From NCBI RefSeq assembly GCF_030272615.1, contig NC_081408.1:61810614-61874613 (forward strand): DNA of 64,000 nucleotides. The letters are read 5' to 3'. The notes beneath the pieces were generated by a model. The model worked only from the letters and a program-made list of their open reading frames with translations. It had not been told where the DNA came from and searched no databases. The DNA comes from Cryptomeria japonica (lineage: Eukaryota > Streptophyta > Pinopsida > Cupressales > Cupressaceae). Shown here piece after piece: positions 1-11,174 of this stretch (its first letter is position 1; every line of letters starts with the position of its first letter). Made by a program: the position numbers and the translations under genes.

Positions 1-690
1 GGTGCAATAGATGCTCTGAAGGCTGATTCAATCTTCTAAATACTGCCATCATAATTATTTATCTCATAATCTATTAGCTTTGCAATGATGGAGTCCAAGG
101 ATACCTTTGTCTTGTCTACAGACCTCAACTCCTGAATAGCTGCAACCCTTATTGCATACACCGGTAATAAGGATCTCAAAACTTTGCTAACAAGAGTGGA
201 ATCTTCCATTTTACCACCTGCACTCTTAATGTCTCCAACAATAGTTTTGATTCTTATTCCATATTGTTTAATGGTCTCTCCTTCAACCATCCACATGTCT
301 TCAAACTTTCCCCTAAGGCTTTCTTCCTTAGCTTGTTTAAAATGCTCATCACCGCCATAGATATTCTCAAATCCAATACCTCTTTGGGATTCTCTTTGTC
401 CTGAACATCAATAAACTCAATGTTAGGTAAACTACTAATTAGGGCTTCCATGACTTACCCATTCTCCTTAATCTCTCTCATTTGGTTATTGGTGAGAGTA
501 CCGATAGGGATAACATAAGCATTCTCAACATAGCTCCAATGTTGAGCACCCATGCTTCTGATGTATATGTTCATTTCGTCCTTCCATATTTTAAAGTTAT
601 CTCCGTTGAACTTTGGACCTTCCCTCTTCAGCATTACAATAGGATCTTTCCCTCAAGCGGTTAAGATTACAACACAAAGGACCTGGAGGA
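1..690 (-). pseudogene. Copia gag fragment (element E1), 5' part only
   Basis: Reads right to left, starting just inside the primer site at 692-703 and running off the left edge of the window. Two reading-frame pieces (451 to 254 and 296 to 36) overlap and join by a frameshift near 290. They give a helical Copia capsid region of the UBN2/DUF4219 type, with the family-typical stretches MWMVEGETIKQYGIRIKTIV and IQELRSVDKTKVSLDS. The gag at 47877-48426 is a close relative with the same LRSV..VSLD ending, so the two elements belong to one lineage. Zinc knuckle, protease and pol would lie outside the window. Gag would form the virus-like particle. The frameshift makes this copy non-functional. The identity as Copia gag is firm; the exact start codon is not, because the N-terminus is degraded. 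Confidence 0.8.
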
Positions 691-691
691 T

Positions 692-703
692 GCTCTGATA
701 CCA
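692..703 (-). promoter_or_regulatory. Primer-binding site of E1 (initiator Met tRNA)
   Basis: On the minus strand this reads TGGTATCAGAGC, which is complementary to the 3' end of plant initiator Met tRNA. It lies 2 bases inside the LTR edge at 706, the normal spacing for minus-strand DNA priming. It fixes the orientation of E1 and one edge of its LTR. Confidence 0.92.
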
Positions 704-1733
704 ATTGATAACTCAATGATGAATAGTGAGTACCAAACCAATACTTAGAGGGGGGGGTGAATCAGTACAGACACAAAAACTTTTCCTAAACCAGTTTGAC
801 TACAAACAGTGCACTACTGGTTAAACATAATGAGACTATGACAGACATAAACCTACAACACTTAGCTTTCCATGCAATCTACTCCCTCATTTCCACTTCA
901 TCCTTATGCATAAACAGATAATCTATCATCAGAGATACAATAATTTATTAGAACAACATGATTCACCACTAAACATGAAATAACAAAACATCACATGAAA
1001 GAGGCGTCACACATGACACACATATTTTTCACGTGGAAACCCAACTGGGAAAAACCACGGTGGGGATGAATACCCACAAGGTGTTTTTGAACTCTTTAGA
1101 AGTCCACTCTATTAGGAGCCTAGTCCGGTTAAAGATTGTTACAACAGGTTCTGTTAGGAACCGATCTTGTTAGGGACCACCTGTTAAGGGATGGCTAGAA
1201 TACCCGATTAAGGGTTAAACCCTGTTAAAGGTTACCTTGTTAGAGGATTTTATGAGCTCAATGGCTTTGAGTCACCTTGTTCAAGGATTTACAACAAGCT
1301 GGTTAAAGCTACCCTGTTAAGGGATTTTCCAATTATTGAAGTGATTAGAGATCAACAGGTATTACAATGATCTGGTAATAGCACTCAATGCTAATGCAGA
1401 TCCATTTTAGTTCCTTCCTTTTGCACACATACTTTGCAGGTATCAATTCTCTTATTTGGTCTGGCACGAATCACGTATCTCTGCACTTAGATACACACAC
1501 AACATTTGCCAGCAACCTCAACATGAAACACAACATCGACCTTGTAGGAAATAGATAGGTCAGTAGCATAAACCCTAAACCCTAAACATTTAGGTTGAGC
1601 AATTCAGTCAGTTCAATCCTGACCATTGAACACTTTGCATTTGAATACAATGGTCTTGAACAAATCTCAAGACATTCTCCATCATTCGTTCTTCATCGCT
1701 TGTAGGGACTTCATACATTCCCGAGGTAGATAG

Positions 1734-2182
1734 TGTTGAAATGTGGCGACTAATCAACAAAGTATTGTTCACTCACCATGTATCCTTGCCGGGGTCTGAG
1801 GTCGAGCTGGGCCCCAGGTAGGGGTTTGGGGGCGGCAGCCCCCGAGAAAAGCTCCCGCCCCTGAGAAAATTTTTTTAGGGTATTTTTTTTGGATGAAAAC
1901 CGACATTGTAATAAAACCCTAAAAATGCCAACTTTGTTTTTGCTCTAAAAATGCATGTTATAAGCGGCTGGGATACTTAAGGCATTGTAAGGTTGATGTA
2001 CTATTTTTTCTACATAATAAGAAAGATTAGACGACTATGTATGGTGGTTATAACCCATTCTGGGTGAACCATGTTAAATCTCTATGTTATCTATGTCCTG
2101 TTTTATTTCTTTATCTTTTGTATTTAAATCTGCATATAATTGTTAGTTCATATTTGCTTCGGATTTGCTTGAAACCCTAACA
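1734..2182 (+). repeat. 5' LTR of E2
   Basis: The 449-bp LTR begins TGTTGAAATG and ends CCCTAACA directly before the primer site. Compared with the 3' LTR it carries about 100 extra bases (roughly 1780-1885), which are very GC-rich and contain the hairpin GGGGGCGGCAGCCCCC. The rest aligns well, with many C/T and G/A differences. Promoter elements are not obvious. Confidence 0.92.
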
Positions 2183-2184
2183 AT

Positions 2185-2195
2185 TGGTATCAGAG
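2185..2195 (+). promoter_or_regulatory. Primer-binding site of E2
   Basis: TGGTATCAGAG, 2 bases after the end of the 5' LTR, is complementary to the 3' end of initiator Met tRNA. Confidence 0.92.
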
Positions 2196-2242
2196 TGAGA
2201 TTTTCTGCAAATTGGTAGGATTCTCAACTTTTAGTGGGAGCA

Positions 2243-3289
2243 ATGGAGGATTCCAAATTCAAGGTCAAAAAGTTTAATGGCCAGAATTATCAGTTATGAA
2301 AAATGCAGATGGAGGATTACCTGTATTAAAAGGATTTGTCATGGCCATTGGAAGGAAAGGCAAAGAAAGTGACCACAATGTCAGATGAAGAGTGAGACAT
2401 TTTAGATAGAAAGGTACTGGGATCCATTTGATTGTGCCTTGCACCATCTATAGCATTCAATATAATAGAAGCAAAAATGGCTATAGATTTGATGGCAACA
2501 TTGGCTAAGTTGTATGAGAAACCCTCGGCTTCAAATAAGGTATTTCTTATGAATCGTTTGTTTAATTTGAAAATGAGTGAGGGAGGATCTGTAGCAGAGC
2601 ACTTAAATGAATTTAATACAAGTATCAGTCAATTGTCTTTGGTAAAAATTACCTTTGCAGAAGAGGTTAGGGCTCTCTTGATTTTATGTTCTTTGCCAGA
2701 AAGTTGGAATAGCTCGGTTATGGATGTAAGTAACTCTGCCTCTGGTAAAAATACTTTGGTATTTGATGATATTGTTGGTGTTATCCTAAGCAAGGAAATG
2801 CGAAGGAAAAGCACAGGTTAGACTCCAACATCATCAAGTAGTGTTTTGAATGTGGAGAATAGAGGAAGATCAAAGGAAAGAGGAAAAGGCCCTTGGAATG
2901 AGAAGTCAGGAGGGAAGTCAAAGAAAGGATGCTCTCAATCTAGAGGAAAGAAAGATTGCTGGTACTATGGAAAGCCTAGTCATCTAAAGAAAGACTATTG
3001 GTCTCGGAAAAACAAAGAAGGAGACAAAAATGAAAATGACAGTAAGGAAGCTAATATTGCAAGTAATACTTTACAAGATGCTTTAATCTTATGTTTGGAT
3101 AATGTTAATAATTCCTGGGTAATAGATTCTGGGGCTTCATTTCATGCTACACCCCATAGAAAATATGTTTTAGATTATGTTCAAGGTGATTTTGGACAGG
3201 TATATTTGGGTGATGATGAGCCCTGTCAAATTGTTGGAAAAGCAAAGATAAAGATCAAGTTGCAGAATGGAAATGACTGGTTTCTGTAG
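2243..3289 (+). pseudogene. E2 gag and start of protease
   Basis: The start ATG at 2243 follows the primer site by about 50 bases and is in the same frame as the long pieces 2432-2821, 2846-3289, 3536-3985 and 4019-4510. Gag shows the Copia capsid pattern (FNLKMSEGGSVAEHLNEFNT). A Lys/Arg-rich tail follows, with a CCHC zinc knuckle near 2955-3005 in which the second and the last Cys are now Tyr. The protease active site is WVIDSGASFHATP near 3118. Stops interrupt at about 2297, 2327, 2393, 2429, 2819 and 3287. Most are Gln or Trp codons changed by one C-to-T or G-to-A step. The family role is particle formation and polyprotein cleavage. This copy is dead. Confidence 0.9.
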
Positions 3290-3535
3290 GAGGTAAGACA
3301 TGTTCCTAACTTAAGAAGAAATTTAATTTCTATAGGGAAACTAGGTAGTGAAGGTTGCATAGTTACCTTCTCAGACAGTATCTGGAAGGTCAGTAAAGGA
3401 TCATTAGTAGTAGCTAAAGGTGCAAAGGTAGGCACATTATATCTGTGTACTAGTAACAATTACTCTATCTTAGCTGCTATAGATAAAGTTACTGCAGGGA
3501 CAGTAACAATAGATGTTGCAAGAACAGATTCGATA

Positions 3536-4510
3536 ATGTGGCACCATAGGCTTGGGCACATGAGTGAGAAAGGGATGAAAATCCTTCACTCCAAAAATCT
3601 ATTGCCAGGACTAAAGAAGATTGATTTAGAGTTTTGTGAAAACTATGTTTATGGTAAACAGAAAAGAGTCAGATTTCTCAAGGTTGGGAAAGAAAAGAAG
3701 AGTGAGAAGTTAGAGCTTGTGCATTCAGATGTATGGGGATCGGCTCAGGTATCATCTCTTGGTCATTCTTGTTATTATGTTATTTTTATTGATGACTCAA
3801 CCAGAGAAACATGGGTATATTTCCAAAAACAAAAATCAGATGTTTTTGAAACTTTTAAGAAATGGAAAGCTTTGTTTGAGAATGAGACAGAAAAAAAGTT
3901 GAAGTGTCTCAGATCGGATAATGGAGGTGAGTATTGCAGCAAAGCATTTGAAGATTACTGCTCCTTCAATGGGATTAGAAAGTAGAAGATAGTTCTAGGA
4001 ACTCCACAGGAAAATGGTGTGTCAGAGAGAATGACTAGGACTATCATGGAACGCGCGAGGAGCATGAGATTGCATGCTGGATTGCCCTTACATTTTTGGG
4101 CAGATGCTGTACATACTGCTGTCTATTTGATAAATAGAGGACCTTCAACCCTTTTGGATGGTGGTATTCCAGAGGAGGCATGGACTGGTAAAGAGGTATA
4201 TTATTCTTTTCTGAAAACCTTTGGTTGTGAAGCTTTTGTCCATGTTGATAAAGAAAACAGAACCAAGCTTGATGCTAAATCTCAGAAATGTACCTTCATT
4301 GGATATGGGATAGGTGAATATGGCTATCAATTATGGGATTTTGAAAATAAGAAAATAACTAGAAGTAGAGATGTTATATTCAATGAGAAGGTTATGTATA
4401 AAGAACAGATGCAGGAAAAGAAGCATGAACAAGACAAACAAGAATATGTGGTGTTGGATGAGATTCCTGAAAATGAAATGCCACAGGTACCTGATGCTCA
4501 GCAACAATAG
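3536..4510 (+). pseudogene. E2 integrase
   Basis: Begins with the GAG-pre-integrase motif MWHHRLGHMSEKGMK and continues in the gag frame. The catalytic acids are all visible: the Asp of LVHSDVWG, the Asp of LRSDNGGE and the Glu of ENGVSERM. A stop at 3983-3985 separates the second Asp from the Glu. Downstream come the usual Copia segments LINRGPS, EAWTGKEV and FGCEAFVHV. The HHCC zinc finger is damaged: the expected first Cys is present (FCENYVYGK) but the second is Tyr. Integrase would insert the cDNA into the genome. A stop at 4508-4510 ends the open piece in a Gln-rich linker. Confidence 0.92.
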
Positions 4511-5484
4511 AATGTCACATAAAATCCTGCAAGTGTTAGACATTCTATGAGGTCAAGTAGACCCCCTAAAAGATTTTCTCCTTCTTTGTATTCTATATTA
4601 TTAACTGATTCTGGTGAGCCAGAAGAATATGAAGAAGCAATGCAGGTGGATGCTAAACAACAGTGGGAGCTAGGCATGAAAGACGAGATGGACTCCTTGA
4701 TAAAAAATAAGACTTGAGACTTAGTCCCTTTACCTGTAGAAAAAAATGCCTTGCCTAACAAATGGGTTTACCGGTTGAAGGAGGAGGAAGGAGGCTAGAA
4801 AAGATATAAGGCCAAACTTGTGGTAAAAGGTTTTGCACAGAAAAGGGTATAGATTATGATGAAATATTTTCTCCAATTGTAAAAATGACTTCAATTAGAA
4901 CTGTACTTAGTCTTGTGGCTGCAAATGATTTACATCTTGAACAATTAGATGTCAAAACAACTTTTCTCCATGGATATTTGGAGGGGGAAATTTACATGTT
5001 GCAACCACAGGGATATGAGGTCAAAGGTAAGGAGAACTTAGTGTGCAGGTTGAAGAAAAGTTTGTATGGACTAAAGCAAGCACCTCGACAATGGTATTTA
5101 AAATTTGATACTTTCATGGCTGAACACGGTTATCATAGATGTCATTCTAATCATTGTGTATATTTTAAGAGATTGGATAATGACAGTTATATTATCCTGT
5201 TGCTTTATGTTGATGACATGCTTGTTGTTGGGTCTAACATGCAACATATAAATGATCTTAAACAAAAATTAGCCAGGTCATTGGCTATGAAGGATTTGGG
5301 TGCAGCTAAGAAAATTCTTGGCATGCGGATTACATGGGACAGGAAAAATAGAACCTTGAATTTGTCCCAAAGTGAGTATATAAAGAAGGTGTTGAAAAGA
5401 TTTAACATGCAGGATGCAAAAGCAGTTAGTACACCTTTGGCTAGTCATTTCAAATTGACTAAGGAGATGTGCCCAAAGGCATAG
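4511..5484 (+). pseudogene. E2 reverse transcriptase
   Basis: A linker and the RT N-terminus lie in the gag frame up to about 4843, with stops near 4520, 4717 and 4796. A one-base deletion in an A/G run near 4843 then shifts the frame, and RT continues from 4885 to 5484. Motifs are clear: LDVKTTFLHGYLEGEIYM, SLYGLKQAPRQWY and the active site LYVDDMLVVGS near 5206-5238. The region ends with the conserved Copia stretch VSTPLASHFKL. The TAG at 5482-5484 precedes EEVNKMS, where Gln is expected. RT would copy element RNA into DNA. The catalytic YVDD is intact but the gene is broken. Confidence 0.93.
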
Positions 5485-5499
5485 GAAGAGGTTAATAAA

Positions 5500-6167
5500 A
5501 TGTCTAACATCCTGTATTCATCAGCTATTGGCAGTCTGATGTATGCAATGGTATGCACAAGGCTAGATATTGCACATGCAATGGGAGTTGTGAGCAGGTT
5601 TATGAGTAATCTAGGTGTAGAACATTGGAATGCTGTGAAATGGATCCTTCGGTATTTAAAAGGAACCACTACAAAGGCATTATGTTTCAAAGGATCTAAT
5701 GCTACTCTGAGTGGATTTGTTGACTCTGATTTGGTAGGTGATATTGATTCATGAAGGAGTACTACAGGGTATGTTTTTACTATAGGGGAACTGCAGTCAG
5801 TTGGATTTCTAAGCTGCAAAAGGTTGTTGCACTTTCAACCATTGAAGCTGAGTATATTGCTGCTATAGAAGCCAGCAAGGAGATGATTTGGTTACAATGT
5901 TTTCTAGAGGAATTGGGTCAGACATAGGAGGATCGTCCATTGTATACTGATAGCTAGAGTGCCATTCATCTTGCAAAGAACTCTGCTTTTCATTCAAGGA
6001 CAAAGCACATTCAGCTCAGGTACCACTTCATCCAGACTGTTTTGGAGGAGGGTTAGTTATGGCTTGAGAAGATTCACACAAGTGAGAATCGTGTCGATAT
6101 GTTCACGAAGGCAGTTCCATAGGAGAAGCTGATTTCTTCATTAGTTTCTGTTGGTCTTCTTGATTGA
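5500..6167 (+). pseudogene. E2 RNase H and end of pol
   Basis: Continues in the RT frame as SAIGSLMYAMVCTRLDIAHA, a Copia hallmark, up to a TGA at 5752-5754. A one-base loss near 5784 then moves the frame to 6167. The tail is typical of Copia RNase H: SKLQKVVALSTIEAEYIA, a conserved DSQSAIHLAKN site in which the Gln is now TAG, TKHIQLRYHFIQ and the terminal MFTKAVP. Further TAG codons fall at other Gln positions. The natural end is the TGA at 6165-6167, about 135 bases before the 3' LTR. RNase H would remove RNA from the RNA-DNA hybrid. Confidence 0.92.
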
Positions 6168-6250
6168 TAATTGTGAAATTTATACCAGTCGAGTCCTAGT
6201 GTTTTATATAGCGGATGTTGCATGTATAGTGGTGTCATGTAGTATCAGTC

Positions 6251-6303
6251 TCCAAGTGGGAGATTGTTCAGTGTGGAGCCTGATCGATCTCCAAGTGGGA
6301 GAT
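6251..6303 (+). promoter_or_regulatory. Polypurine tract of E2, duplicated
   Basis: AAGTGGGAGAT directly precedes the TGTTGAAATG start of the 3' LTR. The same CTCCAAGTGGGAGATTGTT occurs about 38 bases upstream (6250-6268), so the plus-strand primer site is present twice. Only the second copy abuts the LTR. Confidence 0.75.
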
Positions 6304-7713
6304 TGTTGAAATGTGGTGACTGATCAACAAAGTACTGTACACTCAGCACACATTTTTTTTGGATGAAAACTAACATTGTAATAAAACCCTAAAAAGGCCA
6401 ACTTTGTTTTTGCCCTAAAAACACATGTTATAAGCGGCTAGGATGCTTAAGGCATTGTAAGGTTGATGTACTATTTTTGCTAGATAATAAGAAAGATTGG
6501 ATGACTGTGTATGGTGGACATAACTCTTGGTATTTTGGTATGGTTTTGTCATTGATGTCAACACCTACTAATACACCTACTTTGGAGATCCAACAACATT
6601 CACCGGCAAGCAAGTAAATTATGCAATAGTTACTGGTATATGGTTCACTGACAGGATTTATTGTTCACTGGTAACTGGAATGATATGGAAGACACTTGGT
6701 AATGTCAAAGACATCATGTGAACAATTTATTTTGAAGAAATAATCATTGATATATTCATATTTGCATATTTACTTTTACCGGCAAATAGGTCTAGGTTAT
6801 CTAGGGTTACACCAACAGGTTTATCTTTTCTAGATCAGCATGGCATGCTATGGAGATGATTTATTATTGTTGTAAATGCATTAAGCTGATATGTTCAATC
6901 GGTTATTGCATCAGATATTATATTTTTTGTAAAATATTTTTATTGTAATATCTTGTAGAGCCGACCTACTAAAATTGGTCTTAGGGTATGGTATAAATGT
7001 AAGATCTTATTTGTAAGATCAAGTGTGGAATGCGAAAAGAATTAAGTGAAGGTATATGCGAGATCAAGAAGGGATATACATGAAGACATCATTTGAAGGT
7101 GAAGTTAGGTTTTTGTAGAAGCATATCAGCATTACACCTACTGAATCCAGCATATGAAGATGCTATTTTGAGCAGTACATTCTTATTGGATTTAACCATC
7201 CAATTGTAGTCAGTGTGACTCCCATTTTGTGATTGAGCAATGAGCTCTAGGCTGTTGGCCTTTTTGCATGTACAGACCCCATTTATGTACACATACTATC
7301 TGCAGTAGTATCATTTGATTGTGGGTAAGTTTTCCCACTGTGGTTTTTCCCCTTACAGGGTTTCCACATACAAATATTGGTGTCATGTGTTGTGAATGAC
7401 TTTATGTTTATGTTTCATGCATCAATCCTTACCGGTATAGCAATTTACAGTTAACACTATCTACCAACATACTTAACTGGCTTACTAGTATTAAGCATTA
7501 AGTTGGTTAATAAGTTTCTGGTTCAAATTTATTTGACAACTGATTCACGCCCCCTTCTCAGTTGTCTCTGGGACCTAACAGTAACCTATTTTGGGTGAAC
7601 CACATTAACTCTCTGTGTTATCTATGTCCTATTTTATTTCTTTATCTTTTGTATTTAAATCTGCATATAATTGTTAGTTCATATTTGCTTCGGATCTGCT
7701 TGAAACCCTAACA
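6304..7713 (+). repeat. 3' LTR of E2, split by a solo LTR
   Basis: Starts TGTTGAAATGTGGTGACTG and ends ACCCTAACA at 7713, followed by TSD GATAG. About 349 bp of LTR remain once the insertion 6525-7580 and its duplicated target are removed. It lacks the GC-rich block of the 5' LTR. Confidence 0.92.
6525..7580 (+). mobile_element. Solo LTR (Copia, E3-like family) in the 3' LTR of E2
   Basis: Inserted between ATAAC (6520-6524) and GTAAC (7581-7585), a 5-bp target duplication with one change. It starts TCTTGGTATTTTGG (a mutated TG) and ends GGGACCTAACA. It shares long stretches with the LTRs of E3 on the opposite strand, for example the block around GCCGACCTACTAAAATTGG near 6960. It has the Copia signature CCCACTGTGGTTTTTCC at 7334-7350 and a C-rich stretch near 7550. 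No internal region remains, so it is a product of LTR-LTR recombination. Confidence 0.85.
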
Positions 7714-7914
7714 GATAGGATCAATCCCCTTCATGCAAGATCCATCACACGCATGAGGCTGACGTGGCAACACATCTGATCTCCATTACAATGCTAACTC
7801 ATCACACAATGCCATCAGTTGAATCACACAGGCTCGAAACACTTCAACTGGAAACCCTGAGGCTAGGACTACCAACTGATAGTCATACCATATTAAACCT
7901 TGATAGAAAACATT

Positions 7915-8090
7915 CCATATACTGGTTCACTTGGACAAACATACTGCTTTACCTTTTGCACATATACCGGTTCACTTACAACATTATACCGGTTCACTTT
8001 GACAGTTGCTTAACTTCAATAAACTAGTTCACTCTTCAACATATTACCGGTTCACTATTCAACATATTACCAGTTCTCTCTTTAGCATAT
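7915..8090. repeat. Degenerate short repeats with ACCGGTTCACT core in E1 LTR
   Basis: About six spaced copies of (CA)TAT(A/T)ACCGGTTCACTT, several preceded by TTCAACATAT, lie in the outer part of the E1 LTR, which would be U3. Repeats in U3 often act as enhancers; that role here is inference. Confidence 0.6.
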
Positions 8091-8115
8091 TGACATCAAT
8101 GACAACACAATATCA

Positions 8116-11100
8116 TCATCTCACATGTACTTGTGATGATTGTTATTATGATGATATGGTTATGCATAATGCAATGCATATATATATGAAATAAATTGTA
8201 AATGGATGTTTATGAAAAAATGATAATGAAATTGTAATGTCAAAAATTGCATACCACTTTGTAATTTGACCTACATCTTTTGTAACCACTTTAGTGTGCA
8301 TTCCCCTAGCATTCTAGTAGACTTATTTCAGCCCTTGCATCATCCTTTTCCCTCTCAGGATGCTCAAGATGCCTTTCAACAACTATCATTCAGCTTCTAT
8401 TTCATGTTAGCCATGCATTTCTCTTGTCGCATGTCACTCTTGAGCATGATTCGTCTGGACACTAACATGTTGCATGAACGTTAGCATGTCGTGCATTAGT
8501 CCCGCAACATCTTAACGTTCAAATGTTAGTTTTGTATATTTCAACACTTGTCACCTATCTTGGTCAATAGAAATGGATCATAATATTCTAAATGTCTCAA
8601 TGATCTCTTCACTCCCTCCTCTTCTCTTTATTAAATCTATCCTTTCTCTTCATTCACTCTCTCTAGTTCCTCCATACTATCTCTCTAATTCTCTTGGCTA
8701 TTAAAACTTGCTCTTATTCTCATGCACCTGCTACAATAATATTTCATTTGTTACAATGCTCTAAATCTCTCACAGTAATCTCTTTGCATTTAACTTGGCT
8801 TTTTTCAAGCCTATTTGGTAATATCTATCTATTTATCCTATCTTTGAGCATCTTTGGATTCATCACATCCCTTATCCATCAAATCATTTATCATTTATCA
8901 TTTATCTTACCTTGCATTTATTTTATTTATCTATCTATCTATCTAGGCATCTGTGGAGGTGGAAACACCAAAAGAGGGATTTGACTGAGGCAAGTCCCCA
9001 AGCAGTCCGAAACATTTTTCCCTTTCTGGCTTGTGTGTAGGTTGCATTAGAGAAGATTCATTTGGATAGAGGCTTCCTATCATGGACCAGTTGTGAGATT
9101 ATCTTCTTCCTTTCCTTTGTGGCTTTCATTTCATTTATATAATCATTTTACCTCCTTTTATATACATTTATCACATTAAAATTAATATAGAACACATATC
9201 TATTACACTGTGCCCTTTTCTGTAAACTCTACATTTTATCCGTACATGATGCTAGCATGTCGCGCTGTTGTCCATAATCTGCACGCATCCTTGGGTAGAG
9301 ATCTATCAGAGGACGTATGAAGATATACTACATCTTGAGTGGAGAGGTTGGTTAGTGAATATTCGAGGGGTTGTTATTCGCCTGTCGAAGAGGTTCATTT
9401 CCCCCCCTCTATAGAAATGATATGGTATGGCATGGATCTTAAAATGAGATTAAATGAATCCTACAATGAAATGATATGAAAATGGAAATGCAATAAACTA
9501 AATCCTTAACACAATGATCTAACGAGTTGAGATAATAAAATGAAATGATATGAAAATGCAATGAAATAAATTCTACAATGAAATGATAAGCAAATGAAGT
9601 GAAATGAAACCTAAAATGAAATTATATGAAAAAAAATGCAACAAAAAGAATTATAAAATTAAATGATATGAAAATGATCTAATAAATGATTGAGAATGAA
9701 AATGACATAATGAAATGAACTCTAAGATGATATGAAGCCTAAGAAATACATTTGGTGATAAATGTTAATTGAATGATAATACATGTAGTGCAAAGGAATG
9801 TAAGCTAATAAAATACCATCTAAATGGATGCAACGTAATGAATGAATGCAAGCTAAATATGCATGATGAAATTAGGATGCAAATTCAAATGGGAATGCGT
9901 TATTTTTGTGATGTGCCAATGATAGTACAATAAAATAGGAGGATAGAAGAAGAAGAAGAGGGAATGAAAGAATACATCAGAGTCTCAGGAAAATGAGAGG
10001 ATGAATGGAAGGGATGGATTTGATTTTTGTGTAATATGTGGAGAGAATTCATATTTTTTGATATTGCAACAAATTATCTACACCACTGGCTATCGAAGTC
10101 GGGATGTTATGAATATCTAATGTGTTGACTAGACTCTCAAACAATTGGTTATCTCAATGTAGTCAAGTTAACAAATAACCATGATGGAATATATGTGAGA
10201 CCTATTGGATAATACAAGATAAACCACCAAACACATCATACCACAAAAATGATGCCCTAATGCATACCAATCAAGACATACCAAGAAATAAGATGATTGA
10301 GGTAGCCCTGAAGAGGTATATGCATGAGACACAAGATGAAAATAGAAGTGAAAATAATCAATCAAGAAAATGAGACATGCATGGCCAACAAACATCTCTT
10401 GCCAAGAGTATGGTGTGGATTTGCATAGACCACCAAACATGGGAAGGATAAATCTCGATGGGAATGGATGATGGATAGACTGATAGATGGAAAAAGACAA
10501 AGTGGTCATGTGGTGTCTACAACTGGGAGGATTTCCACTTAGATTTGATTAGCACACCATGGATGAGTGTTTGGTCTACATGAAAGTCAAGAGAAGCTCA
10601 GATAGACAGGAATCTTAGTATGCTAGGATAAAAGCCCAGGTTGATTGGATAAATCTTAGTTTGATAGGATGATCCTTATTCATAGCTGTGGACTTATCTC
10701 ATCATCTAAGTCAACAAGGGAAAGGTTATGGTAGGCAAATTTTGGGTGATGACGATGGACGAGGGCGAAGAGTGTCTACATAGATGGGAGGGGAGACATG
10801 TATATCAGGGATAGATGGTGAATTAATTGATCACACACTAAATAAATATGGATGTGGAAGGGGGTTGATCCAAGTAGCAAGGCTAGATGGTGAATTAATG
10901 GCTTACATCACTAAAGAAATATAGAAGCGGGGAGGGGGGGGGGGGACAAGCATCCAAAGAGATGGTGGATTTGACTTATTTACCTTGATGCATGAGAATA
11001 AATTTTCACCAAGGTATTGCCAATAATTCTACAAAGTGGTTTTCACTAATGGACAAAAGGTTTTTCTTTACTTTTTTCATTTTTTTTATTTTTTATTTTT

Positions 11101-11174
11101 TCTTGTTTTATTCATTTTGTTGACTTTTTCTGCTTTTTGAAAATTGAGATTCCTAGAAGTCTAAGCATAGAATT
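8116..11174. other. Unassigned AT-rich region
   Basis: No supported gene. 8116-8700 and 9080-9260 are AT-rich without long ORFs of recognisable sequence. 8880-8945 has short CTAT/CATTTAT runs. 9415-9900 is a degenerate array of units like AAATGATATGAAAATG. A run of about 17 G lies near 10926-10944, and T-rich DNA lies at 11060-11120. Part of this stretch is probably the 3' LTR and flank of the decayed Gypsy element at 11175-13162, but I could not find its edges. ORFs of 60-113 codons here have no family signature and I leave them out. Confidence 0.5.

Larger units (their letters stand above)
1734..7713 (+). mobile_element. Copia LTR retrotransposon E2, full length but dead, TSD GATAG
   Basis: A complete plus-strand element inserted in the LTR of E1. 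Perfect 5-bp target duplications GATAG lie at 1729-1733 and 7714-7718. The LTRs start TGTTGAAATGTGG and end ACCCTAACA. The order is 5' LTR, primer site, gag, protease, integrase, RT, RNase H, polypurine tract, 3' LTR, which is the Ty1/Copia order. A 1,056-bp solo LTR of another family sits in the 3' LTR; without it the element is about 4.9 kb. The coding region has roughly sixteen in-frame stops and at least two frameshifts (near 4843 and 5784), so it is inactive. Confidence 0.95.
706..8115 (-). mobile_element. 5' LTR of Copia element E1, split by nested E2
   Basis: The left edge starts TGATAACTC next to the E1 primer site. The right edge is placed at about 8115 (...AATATCA), where the start motif of this LTR group, TGTCATTGATGTCA read on the minus strand, ends. 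Without the nested element (1734-7713 plus one TSD copy) the LTR is about 1.42 kb, which matches the 1,426-bp LTR of the related element at 46387-47812. It contains the G-run near 750 and the GTGGAAACCC...GGGAAAAACCAC block at 1031-1068 shared by other Copia LTRs here. The other LTR of E1 is outside the window, so no TSD can be checked and the right edge is uncertain by a few bases. Confidence 0.75.

Noticed and set aside
1569-1585. Telomere-like CCCTAAACCCTAAAC (also near 15383)
   Set aside because: Only two units each, inside LTRs; too short to be a telomeric tract.
8694-8984. 96-codon hydrophobic ORF ending in a CTAT repeat
   Set aside because: Hydrophobicity follows from T-rich sequence; nothing else supports a gene.
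10168-10509. 113-codon minus-strand ORF
   Set aside because: No recognisable family, lies in decayed repeat DNA, composition like its surroundings.
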